Source of the DNA: Acidicapsa ligni
Lineage (GTDB): Bacteria > Acidobacteriota > Terriglobia > Terriglobales > Acidobacteriaceae
Reading direction: 5' to 3'
Assembly (NCBI RefSeq): GCF_025685655.1
Contig: NZ_JAGSYG010000009.1
Coordinates: 1 to 64,000 of the forward strand
Length of the DNA: 64,000 nt
In this document: positions 17,084 to 25,255 of the stretch, piece by piece
Layout of the letters: each line of letters begins with the position of its first letter
Position numbering within the stretch: the first letter of the stretch is position 1
Position numbers and translations under genes: made by a program
The notes under the pieces: generated by a model
Told to the model about the DNA's origin: nothing
Seen by the model: only the letters and a program-made list of their open reading frames with translations
Database searches by the model: none

Positions 17084-17689
17084 ATGAGCACCATTGTTGA
17101 ATCCATCTCGTTGTTTGAAATCGACATGGAACTGGACGACCTTCTCGAGCAGATCGAGGAGCAGGTCGAATCGGAAGGAGAACCGTCCGAGGAGTTGCTG
17201 TTCCGTTTCCGCCAGTTCTGCGAGGCGCACGGAGAGAAGGTCGATCGGATCGGACGTTTCGTGCGGATGATGGAAGCCCGGGAACAATACTGCCGTGCCG
17301 AGGCCGCACGACTTGGCGAGAGGGCTCGCTCTACGGCGAACAAAGTGGACCGCACCAAGTCGATGGTCCTGTTTTACCTGATGAGCCGTGAACTGAGAAA
17401 GCTCGAGGGGCGGGAGTTCACTCTCCGCATCCAAAAGAACAGCCAGGATTCCGTGCGCATTCTCGATGATCCTGCACTGCCGATGGCTTACCGCAAAGTG
17501 GAGGCCCGGATCGGCGGGGTGCTATGGGAGACGATCCTTGCGTATCTGCCGGAAGAGCTGGAACGCTCTCTGTCCGCCTGCGTTCATGAAACGAAGCCGG
17601 ACACCGACGCGATCAAGGCGGCGGTGCTACGCCAGGAACAAGTGGCGGGTGCCGAGGTGAGGCGAGGTTCTCACCTGCGTGTGGCTTGA
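17084..17689 (+). CDS. Siphovirus Gp157-family protein
   Basis: A 201-residue acidic, coiled-coil-rich protein matching the phage Gp157 family: long N-terminal helices (DDLLEQIEEQVESEGE), KVDRIGRFVRMMEAREQYCRAEA, then the signature KSMVLFYLMSRELRKLEG and FTLRIQKNSQDSVRI strand with the DDPALPMAYRK segment. The family occurs in phages and plasmids; one streptococcal member has been linked to phage resistance. It is the last plus-strand gene before two small minus-strand genes. Confidence 0.88.
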   Translation: MSTIVESISLFEIDMELDDLLEQIEEQVESEGEPSEELLFRFRQFCEAHGEKVDRIGRFVRMMEAREQYCRAEAARLGERARSTANKVDRTKSMVLFYLMSRELRKLEGREFTLRIQKNSQDSVRILDDPALPMAYRKVEARIGGVLWETILAYLPEELERSLSACVHETKPDTDAIKAAVLRQEQVAGAEVRRGSHLRVA

Positions 17690-17692
17690 TGC

Positions 17693-17929
17693 CTACTTCG
17701 CCTTCGTGGTTTTCTTTGCTTCGGCCCACCGCTTCAACTGCCCCTGGCGCATTCGCTCTCTTGCCTCTGGGCTAACGAATCTCTTTTTAGCGACGATAGC
17801 CTTTGTTGATGGGACAGAGGGCTTCTTTGCGGGCCGGCCGCGTTTTGGCCGGTCATTGACTAACAATGCCCGGACCTGCTGAAGGCGGGAAATTTCCACG
17901 TCTATCTCTGCAATGATCGACTCAATCAA
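17693..17929 (-). CDS. small basic protein with AT-hook-like motif
   Basis: A 78-residue, lysine/arginine-rich protein. The N-terminal 20 residues form an amphipathic helix (IESIIAEIDVEISRLQQ), the centre has KRGRPAKKP, an AT-hook-like GRP core, and the C-terminus has a SPEARERMRQGQLKRWAEAKK helix often seen in small DNA-binding proteins. The TTG start at 17929 is supported by AAGGAG 5 bp upstream. It is probably a nucleoid-associated or H-NS-like small protein; no named family is claimed. Confidence 0.65.
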   Translation of the reverse strand: MIESIIAEIDVEISRLQQVRALLVNDRPKRGRPAKKPSVPSTKAIVAKKRFVSPEARERMRQGQLKRWAEAKKTTKAK

Positions 17930-18116
17930 GAGTTCTCCTTAGCACCAGCTCCTCGCTAAGCCTATACGAACGGCTCAGCGGGGTCGGCACCCAAAGGGCC
18001 AAATGCGGACAGTGATTCTCCATCTCGACAGTTTTCGCGCGCGAGCTAGCTGCGTTCAGGATCTCGGACTGGACTTTTTCAGGCGCGGTTCGAGGGGGGA
18101 TGGGTTCGGCGATTGC

Positions 18117-18341
18117 TCATCTTCCTTTGACGCCTTTGAGGAACTCGCTGAGCGACATCTCGAAGGCTGCCGCCAGAGCGGCCAGGTGACGCAGACCGAC
18201 CTCCCGTGCGCCGCGCTCGAGGTCGGAGATATGAACCTCGTGGATCCCAGACTGTTCGGCAAGGTCGATCTGCCGCCAACTCCGTTTCTTGCGGAGTTGC
18301 CGGATTTTCTCGCCAAGTTGGATGCAAACATCAGGCGGCAT
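18117..18341 (-). CDS. XRE-family transcriptional regulator
   Basis: A 74-residue Cro/CI-type helix-turn-helix protein covering a single domain: LGEKIRQLRKKRSWRQIDLAEQ, SGIHEVHISDLERGAREV, LRHLAALAAAFEMSLSEFL. It probably controls the accessory block. Two copies of AGTG-N4-CACT lie 16-47 bp upstream of the start, over the presumed promoter, so it is likely autorepressed. Confidence 0.9.
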   Translation of the reverse strand: MPPDVCIQLGEKIRQLRKKRSWRQIDLAEQSGIHEVHISDLERGAREVGLRHLAALAAAFEMSLSEFLKGVKGR

Positions 18342-18356
18342 TCATCCAGCATTGAC

Positions 18357-18388
18357 TTAGTGGAAGCACTATATTTAGTGGATGCACT
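18357..18388. promoter_or_regulatory. doubled palindromic operator of the XRE gene
   Basis: TTAGTGGAAGCACT (18357-18370) and TTAGTGGATGCACT (18375-18388) differ at one base and are 18 bp apart start to start. Each contains the inverted repeat AGTG-N4-CACT. On the minus strand TATAGT at the first copy could be a -10 element. The position upstream of the XRE start suggests cooperative autoregulation. Confidence 0.7.
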
Positions 18389-18568
18389 CTCTCGCGACGC
18401 TCGAGCCGACGCTAAGGACCGGGTTTCGCGTATTGGGCCTGTATGCCGATCGCGTCAACAACGTCAAGGTCGCGGCAGGACGCCAGACCAAATGAAAATT
18501 TCAATGAAGTCTTCAACCAGGAAAGGGATCGCGGCTATGCGCTGTGGTCTTCTTAGGAAGACGGGTTA

Positions 18569-18790
18569 ATGATGATCCATTGTAAAGAACTGACCGATAA
18601 AGTCGTCCGTCTCATGACCATCTACGAAGATGGTACATACGGCCCTGAGGTGCACATCGAATTTACCGATGGCACAACGTTCTCTGCATGTCTGAAGACC
18701 AACGTATCGATCGAGGCGAAGTACATCCACGATCAAGGCGGGGAGCCCTGTATTCTTCGTGACTACTCTGCGCCGACAATTGCGCGTTAA
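18569..18790 (+). CDS. hypothetical small protein sharing a domain with the gene at 11852
   Basis: A 73-residue protein, MMIHCKELTDKVVRLMTIYED followed by the strand pair VHIEFTDGTTFSACL and a LRDYSAP terminus. It has the same motif order as the C-terminal domain of the protein at 11852-12166, without that protein's basic N-terminal extension. The start is ATG 18569 or the next codon. No function can be assigned. It closes the recognisable accessory block. Confidence 0.6.
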   Translation: MMIHCKELTDKVVRLMTIYEDGTYGPEVHIEFTDGTTFSACLKTNVSIEAKYIHDQGGEPCILRDYSAPTIAR

Positions 18791-19367
18791 GCCTCGAAGA
18801 CGCTTCAGGATCTGAGCTAGAAATTATCTCGCGGGCGGGGCCTATCGAAATAGCCCGGTGCGCCTTGTCGTGAAGTCCGACCTGGGTTCCGCGGCCTCAG
18901 TGGATCAATTGAGCTACCGGATGCAACCGGAATCCCAAACCCCAACGGCTCATCTGCAGTATTGTCGTGATCGCCCCACTTGGCACAGGCCCTTCATACA
19001 GCTATCAACCCGACAGGAAGTACGCAGGATTTCATTGGACCGACGACCCGGACCCGGAGTGGCCTTGCGGCTCACCGGACTAGATTTGCTTTTGACACAG
19101 GCGTTTCGGCCAGCGGCCTTCTTATAGAAACCTATAATTGTGTCCCGCTGGCCGGCGTGTGCATAGTGATGTATCCGCTGATGGAAGTGCTTCCGAGCGT
19201 CTCTTGGGGCAGATCGGCATTGGAGACTGGCTCGCTTTCGGTCGGGCAAAGCGCTTTCAGATCAAGAGTTCAGCAGGTGACCAATAAGGTCTGGGCTCTC
19301 ATCGAGACCGTTGCCTTAGTAGAGACGTCATGCTGCGGATGGATGAACCGACGACGAAAGGGCTCTG
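18791..19367 (+). other. 577-bp stretch without a supported gene
   Basis: Only short ORFs without recognisable features. It contains the perfect palindrome at 19122-19137 described separately and a TTGACA at 19092-19097. It separates the accessory block from the mandelate racemase-like gene. Confidence 0.5.
19122..19137. promoter_or_regulatory. TTATAG-N4-CYATAA palindrome, copy 1
   Basis: TTATAGAAACCTATAA, a perfect 6-bp inverted repeat with a 4-bp spacer. It lies 230 bp upstream of the mandelate racemase-like gene and is one of four near-identical sites. Its right half contains TATAAT if read one base further, so part of it might be a -10 element. Confidence 0.6.
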
Positions 19368-20462
19368 ATGGTTAACTTGGGCGGCATCAAGAGAGCGAAT
19401 ATCCGAGCTGTGATCGTACCTCTGCGAAGGCCGGTGATTGCCGACATCGGTGAGTTCCGCCAGTGGCCTCTGATCCTCGTAGACCTAGAACTAGCCGATG
19501 GCATAGTCGGCTCAAGCTATATAGCGCCCTATCGTGCCAGCGCGATTTCTTCGGTCGTTGCCGAAATCCGCGACATCGTTCATCAAATGGAGGACCGCAC
19601 CGGCCCATTCGATGCATTTCAGACCGCGCGGAAGGCGCTCAATGTCATCGGGGTAAGTGGTGTATCAACACTCGCTTTGGCTGCGGTCGACATGGCTCTA
19701 TGGGATGCGTTGGCAAAGCAGGCCGGACTGCCTCTCGCGTGCCTGCTGGGAGGAACCGTCGGCGCCGTTCGTGCCTACAATAGCAACGGACTTTGGCGGC
19801 ACCGAGTAGACACATTGGGGACCGAGGCGCGCGAGTTGCTGGGAGAGGGCGGCTTCACCGCACTCAAACTCCGTCTCGGAAACGAACGTCTTCAAGACGA
19901 CCTAGCTGCGATAAACGAAGTGCGAAACGCTGTTGGCTCCCACATCGACATCATGGTCGACTTCAATCAAGCCCTCGGACTGGGGGATGCGATACGACGA
20001 TGCTGCGGCCTTGACGACCAAGGTCTCTATTGGATTGAAGAACCGATCATCTACAACAATATCGCTGGATACGCTGAGATCGCGAAGCGGGTCAGGACGC
20101 CGTTGCAGATGGGTGAAAACCTTTACGGCGAACGCGACTTGATGAACTTCGTCCAGGCAAAGGCAGTGCACTATGTCATGCCCGACCTCATGCGCATCGG
20201 TGGAATTAGCGGTTGGCTACGCACATCCGGCGTGGCATCGGCAGCGGGAATTCAGATGTCGAACCATCTTTATCCAGAAATCTGCGCTCATCTCCTGCGC
20301 GTCACGCCAACGGCTCACTGGCTCGAGTATGTAGATTGGGCGAGCCCGATTCTTGCAGAGCCCCTGACGCCGATCAAAGGAGAAATCTCCGCAATCAACA
20401 GGCCAGGAATTGGCATCTCGTGGAATGAAGAAGCCGTCACCAAATATGCAATCCCTGTCTAA
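19368..20462 (+). CDS. Mandelate racemase homologue with KxR instead of KxK
   Basis: A 364-residue enolase-superfamily protein closely resembling Pseudomonas mandelate racemase from memory. Metal ligands and partners are visible in IMVDFNQ, WIEEP, MGENLYG and MPDLMRIGG; the Asp-His dyad is D273/H300 (SNHLYPEICAHLL) and the WLE glutamate follows. The strand that holds the S-specific base reads ALKLRLG: K167 is kept but the second lysine (K166 of the reference enzyme) is R169. The benzoylformate decarboxylase homologue follows, so a mandelate-type pathway is likely. AAAGGG precedes the ATG. Confidence 0.85.
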   Translation: MVNLGGIKRANIRAVIVPLRRPVIADIGEFRQWPLILVDLELADGIVGSSYIAPYRASAISSVVAEIRDIVHQMEDRTGPFDAFQTARKALNVIGVSGVSTLALAAVDMALWDALAKQAGLPLACLLGGTVGAVRAYNSNGLWRHRVDTLGTEARELLGEGGFTALKLRLGNERLQDDLAAINEVRNAVGSHIDIMVDFNQALGLGDAIRRCCGLDDQGLYWIEEPIIYNNIAGYAEIAKRVRTPLQMGENLYGERDLMNFVQAKAVHYVMPDLMRIGGISGWLRTSGVASAAGIQMSNHLYPEICAHLLRVTPTAHWLEYVDWASPILAEPLTPIKGEISAINRPGIGISWNEEAVTKYAIPV

Positions 20463-20516
20463 TTAGTCCTTCGTAGATATTCCGATCGCTGCACCACCAA
20501 ACAAGTGAGGTAACGA

Positions 20517-22151
20517 ATGGCAACCGTAAGGGAAGTTCTTTTCGATTTGATGCGGCAACTCGGCATGACGAAGATCTTTGGCAACGTAGGCTCGACGGAA
20601 GAACCGATGCTGAAAAGCTTCCCAAGAGACTTCGAATACATCCTCGCGCTTCAGGAGTCGGTCGCTGTCGCGATGGGAGACGCCTATGCCCAAGTCTCCG
20701 GCAAAGTTGCACATGTCAATCTGCACACGGCTGCGGGCAGCGGCAATGGCATGGGAAACATTGAGACCGCATTCTACAATCGAACACCCATGATCATCAC
20801 TGCAGGTCAACACATGCGCGAGATGCTCATCCATGAGCCCTATTTGACCAATAAGAACCCGTATAAACAGGCTGAACCATGGGTGAAATGGAGCTATGAG
20901 CCAGCCCGCGCCGAGGACGTGCCTGCGGCTTTTCTAAGGGCATACGTCACTGCCATTCAGGCTCCCGCTGGGCCGGTATACCTTTCGCTTCCGATGGATG
21001 ACATGGACAGGGAGTGTGCTGGACTTCCTCTCCCACGAAAGATCGAAGCTCGACTCTCTGCGGGAAAAGATGTGTTGCAGACGGTTGCCGACGCACTCGC
21101 AGAGTCAAAGACACCCGCCCTGGTCTTTGGCGGCGCAGTGGACCAGACTGGCGGCTGGTACGACGCGGTCGCGCTCGCCGAGAAGCTGAATGCGGCAGTA
21201 TGGGCGGCCCCCTTCGAAGGACGGCCGGGCTTCCCAGAGAATCATCCTCTCTTCCGCGGCGGGCTCCTCAGCGGCATGAGTTCTATATGCAAGCAGCTCG
21301 AGGGGTATGACCTGGTTGTGGTCATCGGGGCGCCCGTGTTTCGTTACTATCCCTACGCTCCAGGCGCTCCCTTACCGAAAGGCACACGGCTTTTCCATCT
21401 GACCGACAGTGCAGAGGAATCTGCCCGCGCTGTCGTGGGAGATAGCATCGTCTGTGATCCTGCACGCGCATGCGCGACACTCGTTGAGCTTTTGCCCGCT
21501 ACGTTTCGGAGTGCTCCCGAACCGGTGCCGCCGTCCCCAGAGGCCGCCGCTGGGGAGACTATTACAGCGGACTACCTTTACTACCTCGTTGGCAAACTTC
21601 GTCCAAATGATTCGGTGATTGCACAAGAATCACTCTCGACGCTTGGCCAGCTCAAAGATCGTATTCGCACGACTGAGCCTCGGTCGTTCTTCTCTATGTT
21701 CAGTGGTGTGCTCGGATATGGCTTGCCAGCCGCTGGCGGTTTGGCACTAGCAGAACGAGAGCTGGGCACAAATCGGAAGGTGATTTGCCTGGTGGGTGAT
21801 GGAGCGGCCCAATACGTCATCCAGTCTTTTTGGACAGCAGCCCAGCACGAGTTGCCAGTTCTTTACATCGTGCTGCGTAACCATGCGTATAACATTCTCA
21901 AATCGTTTAGCAAGTACCTCGTTGCGCCGGAGGTTCCAGGCTTTGATCTACCGGGCATCGACATCGTACAAATCGCGAAAGGGTACGGATGCAATGGTGC
22001 CTATTGCTCGAAGCCGTCTGAATTAGAAGACGCGATCATCGAAGGGCTTCAGTCGCCTCTTCCCTATGTTCTCCAAATAGAGATCGATGCCACTGTTCCG
22101 GCGCTACTAGGGAAGATTGGACCCGAAACGCAGTACGAGCTTCCGAGGTAG
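20517..22151 (+). CDS. mdlC: Benzoylformate decarboxylase homologue (ThDP-dependent)
   Basis: A 544-residue thiamine-diphosphate enzyme. Numbering runs level with Pseudomonas benzoylformate decarboxylase at S26 (GNVGST), E47 (ALQESVAVAMGDAY) and H70 (NLHTAAGSGNGMG); the ThDP motif is VGDGAAQYVIQ through RNHAYNI. The second catalytic histidine of the reference (H281, in FRYHQY) is replaced by Y278 (FRYYPY). The expected reaction is decarboxylation of an aryl 2-oxoacid to an aldehyde. It lies 54 bp after the racemase homologue, probably in one transcript. Confidence 0.88.
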   Translation: MATVREVLFDLMRQLGMTKIFGNVGSTEEPMLKSFPRDFEYILALQESVAVAMGDAYAQVSGKVAHVNLHTAAGSGNGMGNIETAFYNRTPMIITAGQHMREMLIHEPYLTNKNPYKQAEPWVKWSYEPARAEDVPAAFLRAYVTAIQAPAGPVYLSLPMDDMDRECAGLPLPRKIEARLSAGKDVLQTVADALAESKTPALVFGGAVDQTGGWYDAVALAEKLNAAVWAAPFEGRPGFPENHPLFRGGLLSGMSSICKQLEGYDLVVVIGAPVFRYYPYAPGAPLPKGTRLFHLTDSAEESARAVVGDSIVCDPARACATLVELLPATFRSAPEPVPPSPEAAAGETITADYLYYLVGKLRPNDSVIAQESLSTLGQLKDRIRTTEPRSFFSMFSGVLGYGLPAAGGLALAERELGTNRKVICLVGDGAAQYVIQSFWTAAQHELPVLYIVLRNHAYNILKSFSKYLVAPEVPGFDLPGIDIVQIAKGYGCNGAYCSKPSELEDAIIEGLQSPLPYVLQIEIDATVPALLGKIGPETQYELPR

Positions 22152-22236
22152 AGATCTGAGATCAAGAACGGGGAGAGGGACTTCGACGGCCATTGAGTCA
22201 AATGCCGCCGGCGCTCAACGTTGACTCGCCCACGGA

Positions 22237-22827
22237 TTATGCGCCGTCTCGCGCTACGATGCCCTCCTGTTGCAAGAGCAGAGTCAGCTTCCGCCGGAAC
22301 TCCACCTGGCCCCCTCGCGCAGGATGGTTGATTGGCTCCCGGTTCAAGATGCGGATCCCTTCATTGCGAAGTGGCTCCGCGCAGACCGTATACGTGAGAA
22401 CGCCTATCAAGATGACGGGAGTCTGTGTAACGCCGACGAGTGCCTTTACTTCTCTACGCGTGATCGGCAATGTCGCTTCCAATCGCCGGCGCTTCGCGAC
22501 GGTGCTCGCTGCCTCCGGCATCGGCTGATCGGAGGCATCAATGAGATAAAAGCCGTCGTCTTGAAATCTCTTCAGCCAGCGGGCTTTCGTCCTTCTGATG
22601 TCTGCCACCCGGATCCTCTCATTTCTCTCATCCGATTCGCGATCGTTTGTTCCGAAGTACAAGACCTTCATCATTTCGAGAAAAAGAGTATCGGCTCGAT
22701 GAACATCCGGGAAATAGAAGAATCTTCCAGTTTCAAATGCAGGAGGCGCTTCTGCGACGAAAACAGCGCGGAACTGTAGAGGTCGATATCTTCGCAGAGC
22801 CGCCTCGAAATGTGACGCGTAGGCCAT
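22237..22827 (-). CDS. hypothetical protein, uracil-DNA-glycosylase-like motifs
   Basis: A 196-residue protein. The strand RAVFVAEAPP resembles the GEAPG motif of uracil-DNA glycosylases, FYLIDAS could be the following strand, and INHPARGG near the C-terminus resembles the HPS-type motif. Spacing is unusual and I cannot place it in a named group, so DNA-glycosylase function is only a suggestion. It is transcribed opposite to its neighbours and starts close to palindrome copy 2. Confidence 0.55.
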   Translation of the reverse strand: MAYASHFEAALRRYRPLQFRAVFVAEAPPAFETGRFFYFPDVHRADTLFLEMMKVLYFGTNDRESDERNERIRVADIRRTKARWLKRFQDDGFYLIDASDQPMPEAASTVAKRRRLEATLPITRREVKALVGVTQTPVILIGVLTYTVCAEPLRNEGIRILNREPINHPARGGQVEFRRKLTLLLQQEGIVARDGA

Positions 22828-22925
22828 GACGAACTAAGGATAAGCTTTGTTCCACTATCGTTGGAATCGGATGATTAACCAAAGCGTCAGATGTGAGCCA
22901 ACGTACAAGCCAGTTTTCGACGGCA

Positions 22926-22941
22926 CTATAGAAAACCATAA
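22926..22941. promoter_or_regulatory. TTATAG-N4-CYATAA palindrome, copy 2
   Basis: CTATAGAAAACCATAA, one of four related sites, in the divergent region between the minus-strand gene at 22827 and the small membrane protein at 23091. One mismatch in each arm relative to the perfect copy. Confidence 0.6.
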
Positions 22942-23090
22942 TAGGATTCGGTGAAGGTCCGCACTATGATGCTTGCGATACGCAAGAAGTGTATGGCCGC
23001 AACCTCTCTCCCTCAGTTCTTCCTTGCCCGAAGCCGTCTGAATGCGAACGCCGAGCTCTCTTGCCTATTCATGTCTTCCATACAGGTGCA

Positions 23091-23318
23091 ATGACAATGA
23101 ACGATCAGGAAGTTGGAGAATCGCTTGGTCCCATCGACAAGCCGGGTAGACTTACTCTCCTGTTGGAGTGGCTAGCCAGAGGGTTCATCGATACGTTCGG
23201 AATTACTCACCCGAAGCCCCGCGAGGAGAAGAGAGCAGCGTACTTTATCGTGTCCGTACTCATCCTCGGGCTCGGGCTGATCGCATTCGTGTTCTTCGTC
23301 GTCGTGCGGCGAATGTAG
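23091..23318 (+). CDS. small single-pass membrane protein
   Basis: A 75-residue protein with one C-terminal hydrophobic segment (AAYFIVSVLILGLGLIAFVFFVVV) followed by RRM, and a soluble, charged N-terminus. The ATG at 23091 is two codons before another ATG (23097); either could be used. Nothing else is recognisable. It sits between palindrome copies 2 and 3 and upstream of Dps, so it may belong to a stress set. Confidence 0.6.
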   Translation: MTMNDQEVGESLGPIDKPGRLTLLLEWLARGFIDTFGITHPKPREEKRAAYFIVSVLILGLGLIAFVFFVVVRRM

Positions 23319-23366
23319 CAGTTAGCCTTCGACCTTCGCTCGGAGCGGAGTGCGAACGTTTCTACG

Positions 23367-23382
23367 TTATAGAAACCCATAA
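23367..23382. promoter_or_regulatory. TTATAG-N4-CYATAA palindrome, copy 3
   Basis: TTATAGAAACCCATAA, 60 bp upstream of the Dps start chosen here. An in-frame ATG at 23382 overlaps its last base, one reason for rejecting that start. Confidence 0.6.
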
Positions 23383-23441
23383 TGGCGCTCGAGCGATCCG
23401 TTACCGCATATTCGCTAGAGCGAATCGCCACAGGGGGATCA

Positions 23442-23960
23442 ATGGAAACTGGGAAGGTGAGTGCAAGTGCAACGCAGAGTTCGGGATCGCCTCTGACGGA
23501 AAGCTCGGGTGAATCAGCTGCTGCAATTGGCGAGGCACTGCGTTATCTCTTGGCGGATGTCTTTACGCTCTATCTGAAGACGAAGAACTTCCATTGGCAT
23601 ATGAGCGGACCATATTTTCGCGATTACCACCTGCTACTGGATGAGCATGGTGATCAATTGTTTGCTATGACAGATCCGATTGCAGAACGCGGCCGAAAAC
23701 TTGGAACTCTCACACTGCATTCCATCGGCGAGGTGGGCCGTCTGCAGCGAATCAGGGACGATGACTCGAGCCGGGTCGACGCGCCGACGATGTTGTCATT
23801 GCTCTGCGTGGACGAGCGGCACCTGGCATCGTCGATGCGCGCCGTGCACACTCTCTGTGATCAATCCGGAGATGTGGCGACCGCCAGTCTTCTCGAAAAC
23901 TGGATTGACGAAAGCGAGCGCCGTTCCTGGTTCCTGGATGAGATCACGAGTCGTTCCTAA
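23442..23960 (+). CDS. dps: Dps-family ferritin-like protein
   Basis: A 172-residue Dps miniferritin that stores iron and protects DNA against peroxide. The core helix has LYLKTKNFHWHMSGPYFRDYHLLLDEH and ends IAERGRKLG. The ferroxidase His and Asp residues are present; the usual Glu four residues after the Asp is Asp here (LLLDEHGDQLF). The first 25 residues are Ser/Thr/Ala-rich, as in DNA-binding N-termini. The ATG at 23442 has AGGGGGATCA upstream and lies 60 bp after palindrome copy 3. Confidence 0.9.
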   Translation: METGKVSASATQSSGSPLTESSGESAAAIGEALRYLLADVFTLYLKTKNFHWHMSGPYFRDYHLLLDEHGDQLFAMTDPIAERGRKLGTLTLHSIGEVGRLQRIRDDDSSRVDAPTMLSLLCVDERHLASSMRAVHTLCDQSGDVATASLLENWIDESERRSWFLDEITSRS

Positions 23961-24178
23961 TATCCGTTCGAGAGAGTTGCGGTGAGAATCCAGAAAAACA
24001 GGCAAGTGCGTCTCAGATCTCGGCCGACTGGGCCAGCTCAGTCGGGAACCCTTATTTCGCTTACCGCTAGAATCATTGAGTAGGCATGCAATTGAGATGG
24101 CGGAAATCAAATTGACGCCCACGTCTCCGGTAACTCGGGACGCACAAGTCCGAACACTTCAGTTCGGGGGGTGAAGAG

Positions 24179-24823
24179 ATGCAAAATGTAGAAGGCTCGA
24201 TCTGTTTGGTTGACGATGATCTCGGCTTTCGCGAGGCTTTGACGGAACAGTTGTATTCACTGGGATTCGTCATTACCTCTTACGGGTCTGCCGCTGAGTA
24301 CCTCAGTGCCCGGACTGACGCGGCAGTTTCCTGTCTTATCCTGGATCTCCATTTGCCCGATATCAACGGGCTTGAGTTGCAGCGTCAACTCGCATCCGGG
24401 GAAGCTCCACAGATCGTGTTCATTAGCGGCCGAGGTGATATTCCATCGAGCGTCCGGGCGATGAAGGCAGGCGCCGTCGAGTTCCTCACGAAACCCATCG
24501 ATGAAGACGCCCTCCTAAAAGCAATCCATGCGGCATTGGCAAAATTCCGAAGGCAAAAAAGGCATCGGGACATCTTCCTCTCATTGAAGCAACGTTTCGA
24601 TTCGTTGACGCCGCGGGAAAAAGAAGTGTTTCCTTTGATCATCGGCGGAGCGCTCAATAAACAGGCGGCTGCAGCATTAGGCATCCAAGAAGTGACGATT
24701 CAAGTACACAGGTCACAGATCATGAGAAAGATGGAAGCGGCCAGCTTTGCGGACTTGGTGAGAATGGGAGTCAAACTCGGCATTTCTCCGACTCGGCTGT
24801 CCCCAACGCTTCAAAGCCGCTAA
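24179..24823 (+). CDS. FixJ-type response regulator (receiver + LuxR HTH)
   Basis: A 214-residue two-domain regulator. The receiver (about residues 7-125) has VDDD at the acidic pocket, LILDLHLPDINGLEL with the phospho-accepting Asp, FISGRGD with the Ser switch and FLTKPID with the Lys. The LuxR-type output domain runs LTPREKEVFPLIIGGALNKQAAAALGIQEVTIQVHRSQIMRKM. Its partner kinase may be the PAS kinase at 33686-36088, which is not adjacent. It lies in the middle of the four-palindrome region, so it is one candidate for binding these sites. Confidence 0.9.
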   Translation: MQNVEGSICLVDDDLGFREALTEQLYSLGFVITSYGSAAEYLSARTDAAVSCLILDLHLPDINGLELQRQLASGEAPQIVFISGRGDIPSSVRAMKAGAVEFLTKPIDEDALLKAIHAALAKFRRQKRHRDIFLSLKQRFDSLTPREKEVFPLIIGGALNKQAAAALGIQEVTIQVHRSQIMRKMEAASFADLVRMGVKLGISPTRLSPTLQSR

Positions 24824-24889
24824 GTGAATTCGTATATACCAGCAGCATCAACGTGCCAGTGCTCGGAAGTTGTGCGGGAGGCGTCCCAC

Positions 24890-25255
24890 ATGATAGCGAT
24901 TGTCGATGATGACTTCCGGATTCGTGAGTCTCTCGTAAATTTGCTTGAGGCTGAAGAATACGCCGTGAAAGCCTATTCATCTGCCGAAGAATTTATCGCA
25001 GATAACGAACGTACCGTCGTGGATTGCTTAATTTCCGATATCTCTATGCCGGGCATTGGAGGATTGGAATTACTACAACGGATGCGGTCAGAGCATCCTG
25101 CGATTCCGGTCATTATGATTACGGCACGCGGCCGTCGATTTGATGAAGAGCCCTTCATAAAGGCCGGAGCACAAGCCATTCTTCACAAACCCTTTGATTG
25201 TGCCGAACTCCTTCATGCGGTTACGAACGCTTTGGCCGCACGGCGTCGCCAGTAG
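24890..25255 (+). CDS. single-domain response regulator
   Basis: A 121-residue stand-alone receiver: IVDDDFRIRESL, CLISDISMPGIGGLELLQRM with the phospho-Asp, VIMITARG with the Thr switch, and ILHKPFD with the Lys, so it should be phosphorylatable. It is probably co-transcribed with the FixJ-type gene 66 bp upstream; an in-frame GTG start at 24824 exists, but GGGAGG 8 bp before the ATG at 24890 supports the shorter form. Without an output domain it may act as a phosphate sink or protein-binding switch. Confidence 0.85.
   Translation: MIAIVDDDFRIRESLVNLLEAEEYAVKAYSSAEEFIADNERTVVDCLISDISMPGIGGLELLQRMRSEHPAIPVIMITARGRRFDEEPFIKAGAQAILHKPFDCAELLHAVTNALAARRRQ

Noticed and set aside
18357-18388. DnaA boxes / replication origin
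   Set aside because: TTAGTGGA does not match the DnaA box TTATCCACA; the palindromic AGTG-N4-CACT fits a repressor operator better.
18003-18569. 188-residue plus-strand ORF
   Set aside because: Lies over the XRE repressor, which has a clear HTH and operator.
18858-19127. 89-residue ORF in the 577-bp gap
   Set aside because: No motif, ribosome-binding site or plausible composition.
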